DNA of 64,000 nucleotides, taken from NCBI GenBank assembly GCA_046726375.1, contig JBKPAJ010000087.1:1-64000 (forward strand), in the 5' to 3' direction. The translations under genes were made by a program, and so were the position numbers. How positions within the stretch are numbered: the first letter of the stretch is position 1; each line of letters begins with the position of its first letter. The DNA is from DASPWV01 sp046726375. GTDB lineage: Bacteria; Acidobacteriota; Vicinamibacteria; Vicinamibacterales; UBA2999. The notes under the pieces are model-generated. The model saw only the letters and a program-made list of their open reading frames with translations, did not search any database and was not told the DNA's origin. Below, in pieces: positions 46,068-54,925 of this stretch.

Positions 46068-48053
46068 ATGGTGGCACTGAGCCTGATCTCACTGTGCGTG
46101 TTCATCTTCAGCGCCTATGCGTACGCAGCCACCACCTTGCTCGCGCTTCGACAAGTGCCGGTATGGGGCAAATTCTGGTCTTCCGGTCCTGACCACCACC
46201 CCGCAATCGATCCCGTGGTGCTCGCGCTGTGCCTGGTGTGCACGCTCTGGTTTGTTCTGCACAGCATCTTTGAATTCCGCCTGCTCACCGGTGGTCCACC
46301 GCTCGAAGGCGTCCCCGATTTCATGGAGTTCGTCCTGAGCTTCTCGTTCCCGCCGCTGATCATGCACAACATTGTGCATGAGCGTTCCGCGTGCATCAGC
46401 GAGGAGCGCAAGCCGCGATGGATGTTCCCGGTGTGGTCGATGTACGTGCTGTCGTTGGGCACCGGAGCATATCTTCTGGCGGCCGCCGTGAACCTGGTAC
46501 CGCGGCCGCGACCGTTCGGCATGTGGTCGGGCGTGTCGATCGGTACCCTGTTCACGCTGTGCAGTATCTACTGCATCGCCTTGATGACACGGCGTTCGCC
46601 ACAGGCCGCCTCACCAGCGGCGGAATCGGTGGACGAGCGGCGATTGCGCCGCGCGATGATGGCCCTGTTCTTCCTGATGATTCCGCTCTTCTTCGCGTTG
46701 ATCTTTTGGCGCGATCGGCAACTCCTCACCGAGGCGCTCCAACGCGTGGCGCGTACCCTGCCGATTTTCTTCCTGGTAACGTCGATTTACTTCGAAAACC
46801 GCTTTGACTTCTACGACTTGATCGTCAAACGCGCGGCCACGCTGTTCGTCAGCCTGGTCGTCTTCGGCGTGTTCCTGATGATCGTGCTCGGTGCGCTGGA
46901 GCAAGTGCCGGACGGCCCAGCGCGCCCGTGGCTCTTTGCCATCGTCATGCTGCCGGTTGCCATGGTGCTGGCCTGGCTACATCGGGCCGTTGGTCGCTGG
47001 CTCGACCGCATGTGGTTGGGTCGAGAGTTCACTCCCGTTGAGGCCGTGAAGCAGGTGCTGTCGGCGATGCAGCCGGCGACCGACGAAGCGGCGCTCGTTC
47101 GGGCCGCTGAATCACGGTTGAGTGAGATGTTCCACGCGCGCGTGCGCATCCTCATTGGCAACGAGCCGGCGCCGCCTGGCGCGCTACAGGAAACGCTCAC
47201 GTCGCCGAGGAGCGGCGCCTCGCTGCGGGTCGCGGTCGTCCGTGAACCAGGATCGCGTCCGCTCCTTAGTGAGGACCTTTCGCTTCTGCGGTCGCTCGTT
47301 GGCGTGTTCGGCTACATGCTCGAGAACGTGTGGCTGCAGCGACGCCGCCAGGAACAGGATCAGCTTGCGCAGGAATTGCGCCTGCAAACCAGCCGTTCCG
47401 AGTTGAAAGCACTGCGCGCGCAGATCAACCCGCACTTTCTCTTCAACGCGCTCAACGCCATTGCCTCGCTCATCCATACCGATCCAACCCGGGCCGATGC
47501 GGCCGTTGAACAGCTCGCCGAAGTGTTCCGCTACACGCTGCGGCGCTCGGAACAGGAATGGGCACCACTCGATCAGGAGCTGGCGTTTGCGGAGGCATAT
47601 CTCAGCGTCGAACAGGCGCGATTCGGTCGCCGGTTGTCGTACGCCGTCACCGCGACGCCGGCGGCGGCGGCAGCGCAAGTACCAGCCATGCTCCTGCACA
47701 CGCTCGTGGAGAACGCGGTGAAGCACGGCATCTCACAGGTACGTGGCGCCGGTCGTATCGAAATACGTGCGACCACCGAAGGCGACATGCTCCAACTCGA
47801 GGTCTCCGACACGGGTCCCGGCCCCGGCAGTGACCCGCACGAACGTCTGGCAGGCGAGAGCTTCGGCTTGCGCAGCATTCGCGACCGGCTGCGCGGCCAC
47901 TTCGGCGATCGGGCCTCGCTCGATCTGATGCGCGACACCGATCGTGCTGTCACGACTGCGCGAGTGCTCATCCCTCTCGTTCGCGAACAGGCGGTCGCCC
48001 TGCCACAGGCTCCGGACGACCCCGAGCAAAGTCGAAGGATCGTCGCACAATGA
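46068..48053 (+). CDS. LytS-type membrane sensor histidine kinase
   Basis: A 661-residue sensor kinase. The first ~310 residues hold about eight hydrophobic helices. A GAF-like region around 330-430 follows (MQPATDEAALVRAAESRLSE). The His_kinase domain has phospho-acceptor H456 in QINPHFLFNALNAI, and the HATPase region shows ENAVKHG and DTGPGPG. This is the LytS/YehU class, which usually acts with LytTR regulators, as here. The ATG at 46068 lacks a clear ribosome site. Its stop overlaps the start of the next gene (ATGA). The signal sensed is unknown. Confidence 0.9.
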   Translation: MVALSLISLCVFIFSAYAYAATTLLALRQVPVWGKFWSSGPDHHPAIDPVVLALCLVCTLWFVLHSIFEFRLLTGGPPLEGVPDFMEFVLSFSFPPLIMHNIVHERSACISEERKPRWMFPVWSMYVLSLGTGAYLLAAAVNLVPRPRPFGMWSGVSIGTLFTLCSIYCIALMTRRSPQAASPAAESVDERRLRRAMMALFFLMIPLFFALIFWRDRQLLTEALQRVARTLPIFFLVTSIYFENRFDFYDLIVKRAATLFVSLVVFGVFLMIVLGALEQVPDGPARPWLFAIVMLPVAMVLAWLHRAVGRWLDRMWLGREFTPVEAVKQVLSAMQPATDEAALVRAAESRLSEMFHARVRILIGNEPAPPGALQETLTSPRSGASLRVAVVREPGSRPLLSEDLSLLRSLVGVFGYMLENVWLQRRRQEQDQLAQELRLQTSRSELKALRAQINPHFLFNALNAIASLIHTDPTRADAAVEQLAEVFRYTLRRSEQEWAPLDQELAFAEAYLSVEQARFGRRLSYAVTATPAAAAAQVPAMLLHTLVENAVKHGISQVRGAGRIEIRATTEGDMLQLEVSDTGPGPGSDPHERLAGESFGLRSIRDRLRGHFGDRASLDLMRDTDRAVTTARVLIPLVREQAVALPQAPDDPEQSRRIVAQ

Positions 48054-49159
48054 TCAGGGCGTTTCTCGTGGATGATGAGCCGCCGGCACGCGCGCGGTTA
48101 CGGCAGCTGCTAACGGAAGCGGGCGATGTCGTCGTCGTCGGCGAAGCCGGCAATGCCGAGCAGGCACGCGACTCGATCGCATCGGTCCATCCGGACGTTG
48201 TGTTTCTTGACATCGAGATGCCGGAGACACACGGCACCGCGCTCGCCGCGGCACTACCCGAACCTAAACCATTTATCGTGTTCGCGACGGCATTCGATCG
48301 CTATGCTGTTGATGCCTTTGCCGTCGCCGCCACCGACTATTTGCTGAAGCCGATCACCCGTGCGCGGCTCGCGGGCACACTTGCGCGCGTGCGGGAACGC
48401 CTCTCGAAACAAACCGATCTCGATCGCGAAATGGTTGCCGCGTCCGCGGCGCAAGCGCAACTCCTCCCTCGAACGTTTCCGCGCATACCAGGCTTCCAGT
48501 GCGCGGCGCGCACCGTCCCGGCGCGTGCCGTCGGCGGCGATTTCTACATTGCGCAGCCGCTGTCGAACGGCCGCTTCGGCCTCGCCCTCGGCGACGTCGC
48601 CGGCAAGGGCGTTCCAGCCGGCCTCGTAGCGGCAAGTGTGCAGGCAAGACTCGAAACCATTGCGCGTCAGGGCGACTGGCGCGCGACGGATGCCATCGGC
48701 GAGGTCAATCGCGCCCTTGCGACAGTCGTGGAAAGCGCTCGGTTCGCGACGCTGGCGTATCTCGACCTCGACCCTCGCACCGCGGTGGTGGACATCGTAA
48801 ACGCAGGACACCCGCCGGTGATTGCGGTGAGACCCAGCGGCATGCGCCGTCTCGTGAGCTCGACTGGCCCGGCGCTTGGGCTTCTCCCGGATGCAGCCTT
48901 CGACGATTCCGTGTTTACCCTTGCCGAAGGGGAAACCATCGTCGCTTATAGCGACGGCGTGACTGAATGCGTGGATGAGAACGCGGAGGAGTTTGGCGAG
49001 GCCCGGCTTGCCGCCGAGATCGAGCGTCACCTGGCGCTGAGCGCCGACGAGTTGTGCCAGACACTCGTCGATCTCATCCGCGACCACCGTGGCGGGGCGC
49101 CGCCTGCCGATGATGTGTCCGTTCTGGTGATCAAGCGTGATTCGCGTTCTTCTGATTGA
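48050..49159 (+). CDS. Response regulator with SpoIIE-type PP2C phosphatase output
   Basis: A 369-residue protein. Residues 1-120 are a receiver (LVDDEPPARARLRQLLTEAG, VVFLDIEMPETHG with the phospho-accepting aspartate, and TDYLLKPI with the lysine). Residues ~150-365 are a SpoIIE/RsbU phosphatase: RTVPARAVGGDFYIA, LALGDVAGKGVPAGLVAA (metal aspartate), ATLAYLDLDPRTAVVDIVNA, GHPP and VAYSDGVTECVDE. It would dephosphorylate an anti-sigma antagonist, possibly a STAS protein, when phosphorylated by the upstream kinase. It overlaps the kinase by 4 bp and the LytTR gene by 23 bp. Confidence 0.92.
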   Translation: MIRAFLVDDEPPARARLRQLLTEAGDVVVVGEAGNAEQARDSIASVHPDVVFLDIEMPETHGTALAAALPEPKPFIVFATAFDRYAVDAFAVAATDYLLKPITRARLAGTLARVRERLSKQTDLDREMVAASAAQAQLLPRTFPRIPGFQCAARTVPARAVGGDFYIAQPLSNGRFGLALGDVAGKGVPAGLVAASVQARLETIARQGDWRATDAIGEVNRALATVVESARFATLAYLDLDPRTAVVDIVNAGHPPVIAVRPSGMRRLVSSTGPALGLLPDAAFDDSVFTLAEGETIVAYSDGVTECVDENAEEFGEARLAAEIERHLALSADELCQTLVDLIRDHRGGAPPADDVSVLVIKRDSRSSD

Positions 49160-49871
49160 CGACGAACAGCCGGCGCGCGACCGCATGCGTCAGTTGCTCG
49201 CCGCCGAAGCGGACATCGAGATCGTCGGCGAGGCCGAAGATGGCGTCCAGGGCACCGAGCGCGTCGGCGAACTCGCTCCCGATCTTTTGCTGCTCGACAT
49301 CCAGATGCCCGGCCTCGGCGGTCTCGAGCTGGCGGCGTCGTTGCCTCGGCCACGGCCCGCGATCATCTTTTGCACGGCGTTCGATCAATATGCGGTCGAT
49401 GCGTTCGAGCTCAACGCGGTGGACTACCTGTTGAAGCCGGTGAATCATGCGCGTCTCCATGCCGCTATCGAACGCGTTCGTGAAATGCACGGTTCCGATC
49501 GCGAGCATCAGATCGATCGGCTCACGCGCACCGCTGCTGTGGCACCCACACGTTTCCTCGCGCGGAAAGGGGCGCGGTTTCGCGTCGTTCCGCGGCAGGA
49601 GGTCGTGGCGTTCACCTTTCAGGATGGGTTGACGCGCCTCCATACGGCCACGGAACAACTGTGGATGCAGCCAACGCTGGCAGCGCTGGCGCGACGACTC
49701 GACGCCGGCACCTTCTTCCAGATTTCACGCACCGCCGTGGTGTCGCTCGACGCCGTACGCGAGGCGAAACCATTTCCCGACGGCACCGGCGAAATCGTCT
49801 TGAGCAATGGACTGACGATGCCTGTTACCCGCAGGCGCTGGCGCGCGCTGATCGAACGGCTCGAACAATAG
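49137..49871 (+). CDS. LytTR-family response regulator
   Basis: A 244-residue transcription regulator. Receiver residues 1-120 (LIDDEQPARDRMRQLLAAEA, LLLDIQMPGLGG, VDYLLKPVNHARL) closely resemble those of the neighbouring phosphatase regulator, so the two receivers probably arose by duplication. Residues ~140-244 are a LytTR DNA-binding domain (FLARKGARFRVVPRQEVVAF, FFQISRTAVVSLDAV, LSNGLTMPVTRRRWRALIE). GTG 49137 is used because it lies in the end of the preceding gene. Its last 48 bases are duplicated 97 bp downstream. Confidence 0.92.
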   Translation: MIRVLLIDDEQPARDRMRQLLAAEADIEIVGEAEDGVQGTERVGELAPDLLLLDIQMPGLGGLELAASLPRPRPAIIFCTAFDQYAVDAFELNAVDYLLKPVNHARLHAAIERVREMHGSDREHQIDRLTRTAAVAPTRFLARKGARFRVVPRQEVVAFTFQDGLTRLHTATEQLWMQPTLAALARRLDAGTFFQISRTAVVSLDAVREAKPFPDGTGEIVLSNGLTMPVTRRRWRALIERLEQ

Positions 49872-50156
49872 GCGCTAGAATTTTCCTCCCTGATGTCCCT
49901 GATCTCCCTGCCTTCAATCTGTTACCCGCCGGCGCTGGCGCGCGCTGATTAAGCGGCTCGAACAATACCCCGGTCTCCCTGTTCATCGATCGGGGAGGGA
50001 ATAACAGGGAGATCGGGGAGAAAATTCTTCTTCCTGATCTCTCTATCCTCCCTGTTCATCAACTCCCCGATCTCCCCGGTCTCCCTGTTCATACGCGCGA
50101 GAATTTTCCTCCGCGATCTTCCGGATCTCCGCAACCCGCGATAGTAGAATCCCGGA
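49872..50156. repeat. TCTCCCTGTTCAT-type repeat spacer with an embedded gene-end duplicate
   Basis: Units such as GATCTCCCTG, TCTCCCTGTTCAT and their inverse GGGAGATCGGGGAG repeat through the spacer. GAATTTTCCTCC appears near both ends (about 49878 and 50101). Inside it, 49920-49967 is a 44/48 copy of the last 48 bases of the LytTR coding sequence (49823-49870), changed at four bases. No gene is visible. Confidence 0.85.
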
Positions 50157-51332
50157 ATGCGTTTGACGCGTCGTGATCTTTTTGGTGCGGCCGCGCAGTT
50201 GGCGGGATCAGCCGCGGCAGCGCGGGTGCTCACGGATAGGCGCCTGCTGGCGCAAGCGCCGCGCGCTACCGTCGCGGCCGGCAAAGAAAAGCTCCTGGTA
50301 CGGTCGCTGCGTCCCCCCGACTACGAAACACCCGTGGCGCTGCTCGATTCATGGATTACGCCGGTCGAACACTTCTACGTGCGCTCGCACTTGCCGGTCC
50401 CCCCGGCGCTCGACGCCGCGGCGTGGATGCTGCAGATCGAAGGCGAGGTCGCCACACCCTCGATGCTGTCGCTCGACGACATCCGCCGGATGCCCTCGAC
50501 GATGCTCACGGTGACCCTGGAGTGTGCGGGAAACGGCCGCGCGTTTTACGATCCGCCGGTCGCCGGAGTTCAGTGGGGCAAAGGCGCGGTCGGAACCGCG
50601 CGCTGGACCGGAGTGCGGATGGCCGATGTACTCAAGCGTGCGGGCGTACGCGACAGCGGCAAGTTCGTGCTGCTGAACGGCGCCGATCGGGCGCTCGGCA
50701 GCATGCAGGATTTCATCCGCCAGGTGCCGATCGCAAAGGCGATGCATCCCGACACGCTCATCGCGTACGAGATGAACGGGCAGCCATTGCCACCACTGCA
50801 CGGCTTCCCTCTCCGCGCCATCGTGCCGGGTTGGGAAGGCGCGTACGCCATGAAGTGGCTGACGACATTGCGCGTCGTCGATCGCGAGTTCGATGGATTC
50901 TGGGTAGCGACGGCCTACCGTTATCCAACGAAGCGCGTCGCGCCCGGCGCTGCGGTCGATCCGAAAGATATGGGCCCGCTCACCGGGCTCGCAGTGAAGT
51001 CGCTCATCACCAAGCCGCTCCAGGGCACCACCGTGGCGCCTGGCAAGATCGACGTGGCGGGCTTCGCGTGGGCGGGCGACAACAACATTTCGCGGGTAGA
51101 CGTATCTGTGGATGACGGCGCCACCTGGCAACCGGCGCGGCTCGCGGGCGAAAACGCGCGTTACACTTGGCGGCGATTCGAGGCCCAGGTCGATGCGTCG
51201 AAATCAGAGTCGTACTTGATCATGTCGCGTGCGACCGACAGCGCCGGCCGTACGCAACCGATGACACCGCCCTGGAATCCCTCCGGGTACCTCTGGAACG
51301 CACCCGACTCGGTGCGCTTCGAGGTCAAGTGA
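50157..51332 (+). CDS. Periplasmic sulfite oxidase/dehydrogenase, molybdopterin subunit (SorA-like)
   Basis: A 391-residue molybdoenzyme exported by Tat (MRLTRRDLFGAAAQLAGSAA). The molybdenum-coordinating cysteine is C123 in VTLECAGNGR, followed by GVQWGKGAVGTARWTGVRMA. GFPLRAIVPGWEGAYAMKWL is typical of sulfite oxidase, and the last ~110 residues form the Mo-co dimerisation domain (VDVSVDDGATWQPARLAGEN). It oxidises sulfite to sulfate. Its stop overlaps the start of a diheme cytochrome (GTGA), its likely electron acceptor. Confidence 0.92.
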   Translation: MRLTRRDLFGAAAQLAGSAAAARVLTDRRLLAQAPRATVAAGKEKLLVRSLRPPDYETPVALLDSWITPVEHFYVRSHLPVPPALDAAAWMLQIEGEVATPSMLSLDDIRRMPSTMLTVTLECAGNGRAFYDPPVAGVQWGKGAVGTARWTGVRMADVLKRAGVRDSGKFVLLNGADRALGSMQDFIRQVPIAKAMHPDTLIAYEMNGQPLPPLHGFPLRAIVPGWEGAYAMKWLTTLRVVDREFDGFWVATAYRYPTKRVAPGAAVDPKDMGPLTGLAVKSLITKPLQGTTVAPGKIDVAGFAWAGDNNISRVDVSVDDGATWQPARLAGENARYTWRRFEAQVDASKSESYLIMSRATDSAGRTQPMTPPWNPSGYLWNAPDSVRFEVK

Positions 51333-51841
51333 TCCGCGTCGTGATTGCGTGTGCGATTGTCGTTTTGTCCGCAGCTCTTCAGGCCCAGGACCCATCGACA
51401 GCTGATAGTTCGCTCAGGGCCGGCCTTCCTCGGGGTCCCGGCCGCGAAGCGGTCGCGGCGCGATGTCTCACCTGTCACGAAGCGGACCTGATCGTGCAGC
51501 AGCGTCTCTCGCGTGCAGGGTGGGCTCGTGAGCTCGACAAGATGATTCGCTGGGGCGCCGTCGTCGATGCCACCGAACGCGAGCCGATGCTCGACTATTT
51601 GTCCGCGCACTTCACCCCGAAGCCGGTGCCCGGACAAATTGTCGCGACGGCGGGCACCGAAATGGTTTACAAACGCGCGTGCTTCGCGTGTCACGAAGAC
51701 GACTTGATCGAGGCACAGCGGCTCACACGCGTGGGCTGGATGCGTGAAGTGGACAAGATGATTCGGTGGGGAGCAATTGTCCACGAGAGCGAGAAGGACG
51801 CACTCGTCGAGTATCTCGCGGCGCGTTATCCGCCGCGGTAG
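51329..51841 (+). CDS. Diheme c-type cytochrome with internally duplicated domain (SorB-like)
   Basis: A 170-residue periplasmic protein with signal peptide (IRVVIACAIVVLSAALQAQ) and two CxxCH sites at 46-50 and 118-122. The two halves are clear copies of each other: CLTCHEADLIVQQRLSRAGW then LDKMIRWGAVVD, and CFACHEDDLIEAQRLTRVGW then VDKMIRWGAIVH. The second half is thus an internal duplication of a ~50-residue one-heme unit. Start GTG 51329 overlaps the sulfite oxidase stop by four bases. It probably passes sulfite-derived electrons to the respiratory chain. Confidence 0.85.
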   Translation: MIRVVIACAIVVLSAALQAQDPSTADSSLRAGLPRGPGREAVAARCLTCHEADLIVQQRLSRAGWARELDKMIRWGAVVDATEREPMLDYLSAHFTPKPVPGQIVATAGTEMVYKRACFACHEDDLIEAQRLTRVGWMREVDKMIRWGAIVHESEKDALVEYLAARYPPR

Positions 51842-51943
51842 GGTGCAGCTCTCAGCTTTCAGCTCTCGGCTTTCAGCTTTCGGCTTTCAGCTTTCAGCTT
51901 TCGGCTTTCGGTTTCAGGCGCGCGTTCCTGCTCACAGCTGATT
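51842..51943. repeat. CTTTCAG/CTTTCGG tandem repeat
   Basis: A 7-bp unit (CTTTCAG, CTTTCGG, CTCTCAG) in ~10 tandem copies from about 51848 to 51922, filling the gap between the convergent cytochrome and MocR genes. Unrelated to the TCTCCAAA unit but of the same style. Confidence 0.85.
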
Positions 51944-53323
51944 TCAAATCGACGTGCCAAACGCCTTTGGACGGTCTTCAAGAATCTCAGCCAGCGTCGT
52001 GAGCGCACGCGTGAGCGACACACGCTCGGCGGGCGGCCCTAAACAGATTCTGATCGCGTTGGGGGGATCGTGCCGAGCGACGGCGAATTCGCGCCCAGGC
52101 GTCACGATCACTCCGCGTTGCCGCGCCTCGCGCGTAAAGTCTTCGGCTGGCCAGCGCGGCGGCAGCGCCAGCCACACATGTTGGCTCTCGGCGGCGCCAG
52201 AGACGGCGTCGCCCAGCACGGTGCGGGCGATCTGCTGACGGGCGCGAATCTCCTGCTGCTTCCACTCAATGACCCGGCCGACAGTGCCATCGTGCATCCA
52301 CAAGGCGGCGGCGGCCGCGCTCACGGGCGTAACCGTGACGGTGGTGGCGAAAACAGCGCCGACGATGCGATCGATCCACCCGTGGGGCGCACGCAAGAAG
52401 CCAATCCTGAGACCGGGCACGAAACTCTTGGACAGACTGGTGAGGTAAAACACCCGCTCCGGGGCAAGGGAAACAAGCGGCGGCGCTGGCGCTGCAAGGA
52501 ACCCGTAAGTGTCGTCTTCGACGATCGTCAGATTGATCTTGGTCGCGAGCGCGGCAATTTCCTTTCGCCGTCTTCTCGACATGATGCGACCGGTAGGATT
52601 TTGAATCGAGGGCATGCAGTACAGCACGCGGCCGCCCGATTCCAGCGCGGCGTCCTCGAGCGCGTCCGGAATCAAGCCCTCGTCGTCCATTGCCACTTCC
52701 TGCAAGCGAACATGCAGATGGTTCGCAAGCGACCGCATGCCGGTGTAGGTCAGCGTTTCACATAACACCGTCTCGTTCGGCGAGCTCATCGTCGCAAGCG
52801 CCACCGCCATCGCGTGTTGCGCGCCTGAGGTCAGGATCGTGTTCGAAGCGTCTGCCGGCACGCCACTCGCCTGAAGAAACCGAGCGGCGGCTTCCCTGTG
52901 TTCCGGCAGACCAGCGTGCGGTTGATAGTTGAACAGCCGCTGCGGGTCGGTGTGTGCGACGAGCGCCGACAGGCCGGCGGCCAATTCGCCCGCGTGCGCC
53001 TGCGGCAGCAGTGCGTTGGTGCCGAGATCGACCACACCGTCTTCGCGCGCGTGCAGCGGCGCAAAGGCGGGGGGGCGCACGAACGTTCCTCTCCCGACCT
53101 CTCCGGTTACCAGTCCCTGCCGCTCGGCCTCCGCGTAGCCGCGCGTGACCGTGGTCACCGTGACGCCGAGCACATCGGCGAGATCGCGCTGCGGCGGTAG
53201 CCGGTCCCCGGCACGGAGCCGTCCCGCCTGCACGTCGGCGGCAATCGCGTGTGCCAGCGCAAGGTAAAGGGGCGCGCGTTTACCGGCTTTGCGGTCGAGC
53301 CGCGGCTTCCACATTGTATGCAT
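51944..53323 (-). CDS. MocR-type regulator (GntR helix-turn-helix fused to aminotransferase fold)
   Basis: A 459-residue protein. Residues ~15-85 are a GntR winged helix (GRLRAGDRLPPQRDLADVLG and TVTTVTRGYAEAERQGLVTG). Residues ~95-455 form a fold-type I aminotransferase domain with a PLP lysine in TSLSKSFVPGLRIGF and cofactor residues in PSIQNPTGRIMS and VEDDTYGF. MocR/PdxR-type proteins sense PLP or amino acids. The start (ATG 53323, or 53314) lies inside a 16-bp palindrome, suggesting autoregulation and control of the divergent monooxygenase gene. Confidence 0.9.
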   Translation of the reverse strand: MHTMWKPRLDRKAGKRAPLYLALAHAIAADVQAGRLRAGDRLPPQRDLADVLGVTVTTVTRGYAEAERQGLVTGEVGRGTFVRPPAFAPLHAREDGVVDLGTNALLPQAHAGELAAGLSALVAHTDPQRLFNYQPHAGLPEHREAAARFLQASGVPADASNTILTSGAQHAMAVALATMSSPNETVLCETLTYTGMRSLANHLHVRLQEVAMDDEGLIPDALEDAALESGGRVLYCMPSIQNPTGRIMSRRRRKEIAALATKINLTIVEDDTYGFLAAPAPPLVSLAPERVFYLTSLSKSFVPGLRIGFLRAPHGWIDRIVGAVFATTVTVTPVSAAAAALWMHDGTVGRVIEWKQQEIRARQQIARTVLGDAVSGAAESQHVWLALPPRWPAEDFTREARQRGVIVTPGREFAVARHDPPNAIRICLGPPAERVSLTRALTTLAEILEDRPKAFGTSI

Positions 53324-53328
53324 ACAAT
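53313..53328. promoter_or_regulatory. 16-bp perfect palindrome, candidate operator
   Basis: ATTGTATGCATACAAT is an exact palindrome at the start codon of the MocR gene and 43 bp before the ATG of the divergent ABM gene. A TTGACA at 53336-53341 could be a -35 box for the latter, without a clear -10. The position fits an operator for the MocR protein. Confidence 0.55.
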
Positions 53329-53370
53329 ATCACTATTGACATCCTACAATCACGCGATCAACACTCGCCA

Positions 53371-53673
53371 ATGGTCGTCACACTTTTCCGCTCACGCCTC
53401 ACCAGCCAGGCCGGCGACGACTACACCGCGATGGCAGCCGAAATGCTCGAACGCGCCCGCAAATATCCGGGGTTCGTTGCCATGAAAAGCTTCAAGTCGG
53501 AGGACGGCGAACGCTTGACCGTCGTCTGGTGGGAGACCGACGAGTTGCAGGCGGCGTGGCGCCGCGACGAGCGGCATCGCGAAGCGCAGAAGCTCGGACG
53601 GGAGCGCTGGTACCACTACTATCACATCGAGATCGCCGAGGTGTTGCGGGAGCATCAGTTCACCAGGCCGTGA
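53371..53673 (+). CDS. Antibiotic biosynthesis monooxygenase (ABM) domain protein
   Basis: A 100-residue ferredoxin-like protein of the ABM family: VVTLFRSRLTSQAGDDYTAM, ARKYPGFVAMKSFKSEDGER and ERWYHYYHIEIAEV. ABM proteins include monooxygenases and heme-degrading or non-enzymatic forms, so activity is open. ATG 53371 is chosen because it begins the domain; upstream frame runs into the palindrome. Divergent from the MocR gene, which probably controls it. Confidence 0.8.
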   Translation: MVVTLFRSRLTSQAGDDYTAMAAEMLERARKYPGFVAMKSFKSEDGERLTVVWWETDELQAAWRRDERHREAQKLGRERWYHYYHIEIAEVLREHQFTRP

Positions 53674-53680
53674 AAGGTGA

Positions 53681-53824
53681 TGCAGATCTCCAAATCTGCT
53701 CCAAATCTCCAAATCTCCAAATTTGCTCCAAATCTCCAAATCCCCAAATCTGCTCCAAATCTCCAAACCCCCAAATCTTCAAATCTGCTCCAAATCTTCA
53801 AATCCCCAAATCTCCAAATTCAGC
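53681..53824. repeat. TCTCCAAA tandem repeat array 2
   Basis: About 16 imperfect units of AAATCTCC / AAATCCCC / AAATCTGCTCC lie between the ABM and ligase genes, ending with CTCCAAATTCAGCGAAGTAG. Array 1 at 26836-26988 ends almost identically (CTCCAAATTCAGCGATAGAA). The arrays are 26.8 kb apart. Confidence 0.9.
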
Positions 53825-53839
53825 GAAGTAGAATCGGTC

Positions 53840-54925
53840 ATGGCTACGGCTGTGCCCGACCAGTCCACTTTGACCACCGCTCGTTCGCAACTCGATAAAT
53901 GGGTTCGCGAGCTCATGGAGTGGCACTTCAATCCGGACACCGGCTGCCAGTTCTGGATCGAGTGGGTGGCACGTGCGGGCTGGGATCCGCGGCGCGATGT
54001 GCGCGCGTACGAGGATCTCGACAAGTTCGGCTTTTTCGAAGACGAGTGGCTCCGCGGTGGACCGGTCCGGCGCTGGGTGCCGCGGCCCTACCAGAATCGC
54101 GGGATCACCACGTTCGAAACTGGCGGCAGCACAGGTGTGCCGAAGTCGCGCATCAACATCGACGATTTCCGCATCGACTACGAGATGTTCAGCCGGACGC
54201 TGCCGGATCAGTTCTTTCCAAAGGGCGCGGACTGGCTCCAGGTTGGTCCCAGCGGACCGCGGCGCCTGCGGCTCGCCATCGAGCATCTCGCGCAGCATCG
54301 CGGCGGCATTTGCTTTGGCCTCGATCTCGACCCTCGCTGGGTGATCAAATTGATTAAGTGGGGCGAGATGGAAACGATGGAGCGCTACAAGCGCCACGTC
54401 GTCGATCAGGCGCTGACGCTCCTCAAGGCGCACGACACCATACGCTGCCTGTTCATCACGCCCAAGCTGCTCGAGGCGCTCTGCGAGCGCATCTCGCTCA
54501 AGAAGGCCGGCATTACCGGCGTGTTTTGCGGCGGTACGGAGATGACCCCGCAATTTCATCGCTTTGCCGTCGAAGAGTTGATGGAGGGCGCCTACTTTGC
54601 ACCGACCTACGGCAACACGTTGATGGGCCTTGCCACTCATAAACCGCGCGTCGCCGAGGACAACTGGGCAGTGATCTATTACCCCCCTGTCCCGCGCGCG
54701 ATGATCGAAGTCGTCGATCCCGATAATCCGATGCGCATGGTTGAATACGGCCAAACTGGTCGCGTCCGCCTGACGACGTTGACGCGAGAGTTTTTCATGC
54801 CGCGATTCCTGGAGCGCGACGAGGCAGAACGGGAGCCGCCATGCGCGCACTATCCCTGGGACGGCGTGCGCAACGTGCGGCCGTTCTCGCGATTCGGCGC
54901 AGCCGTTGTGGAGGGCGTGTACTGA
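53840..54925 (+). CDS. Acyl-activating ligase (LuxE/PaaK-like, ANL-related)
   Basis: A 361-residue adenylating enzyme. ATP loop TTFETGGSTGVPKSR; other family motifs are VFCGGTEMTPQFHRFAVEEL and APTYGNTLMG (A5-like), and a late YGQTGRVRLTTLTREFFMPR hinge region. The length fits LuxE-type acyl-protein synthetases (~370) better than phenylacetate-CoA ligase (~430). It would activate a carboxylic acid as acyl-AMP for the reductase encoded next (TGATG overlap). ATG 53840 has no ribosome site and sits 15 bp behind a repeat array; an in-frame extension into the array is not credible. Confidence 0.75.
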   Translation: MATAVPDQSTLTTARSQLDKWVRELMEWHFNPDTGCQFWIEWVARAGWDPRRDVRAYEDLDKFGFFEDEWLRGGPVRRWVPRPYQNRGITTFETGGSTGVPKSRINIDDFRIDYEMFSRTLPDQFFPKGADWLQVGPSGPRRLRLAIEHLAQHRGGICFGLDLDPRWVIKLIKWGEMETMERYKRHVVDQALTLLKAHDTIRCLFITPKLLEALCERISLKKAGITGVFCGGTEMTPQFHRFAVEELMEGAYFAPTYGNTLMGLATHKPRVAEDNWAVIYYPPVPRAMIEVVDPDNPMRMVEYGQTGRVRLTTLTREFFMPRFLERDEAEREPPCAHYPWDGVRNVRPFSRFGAAVVEGVY

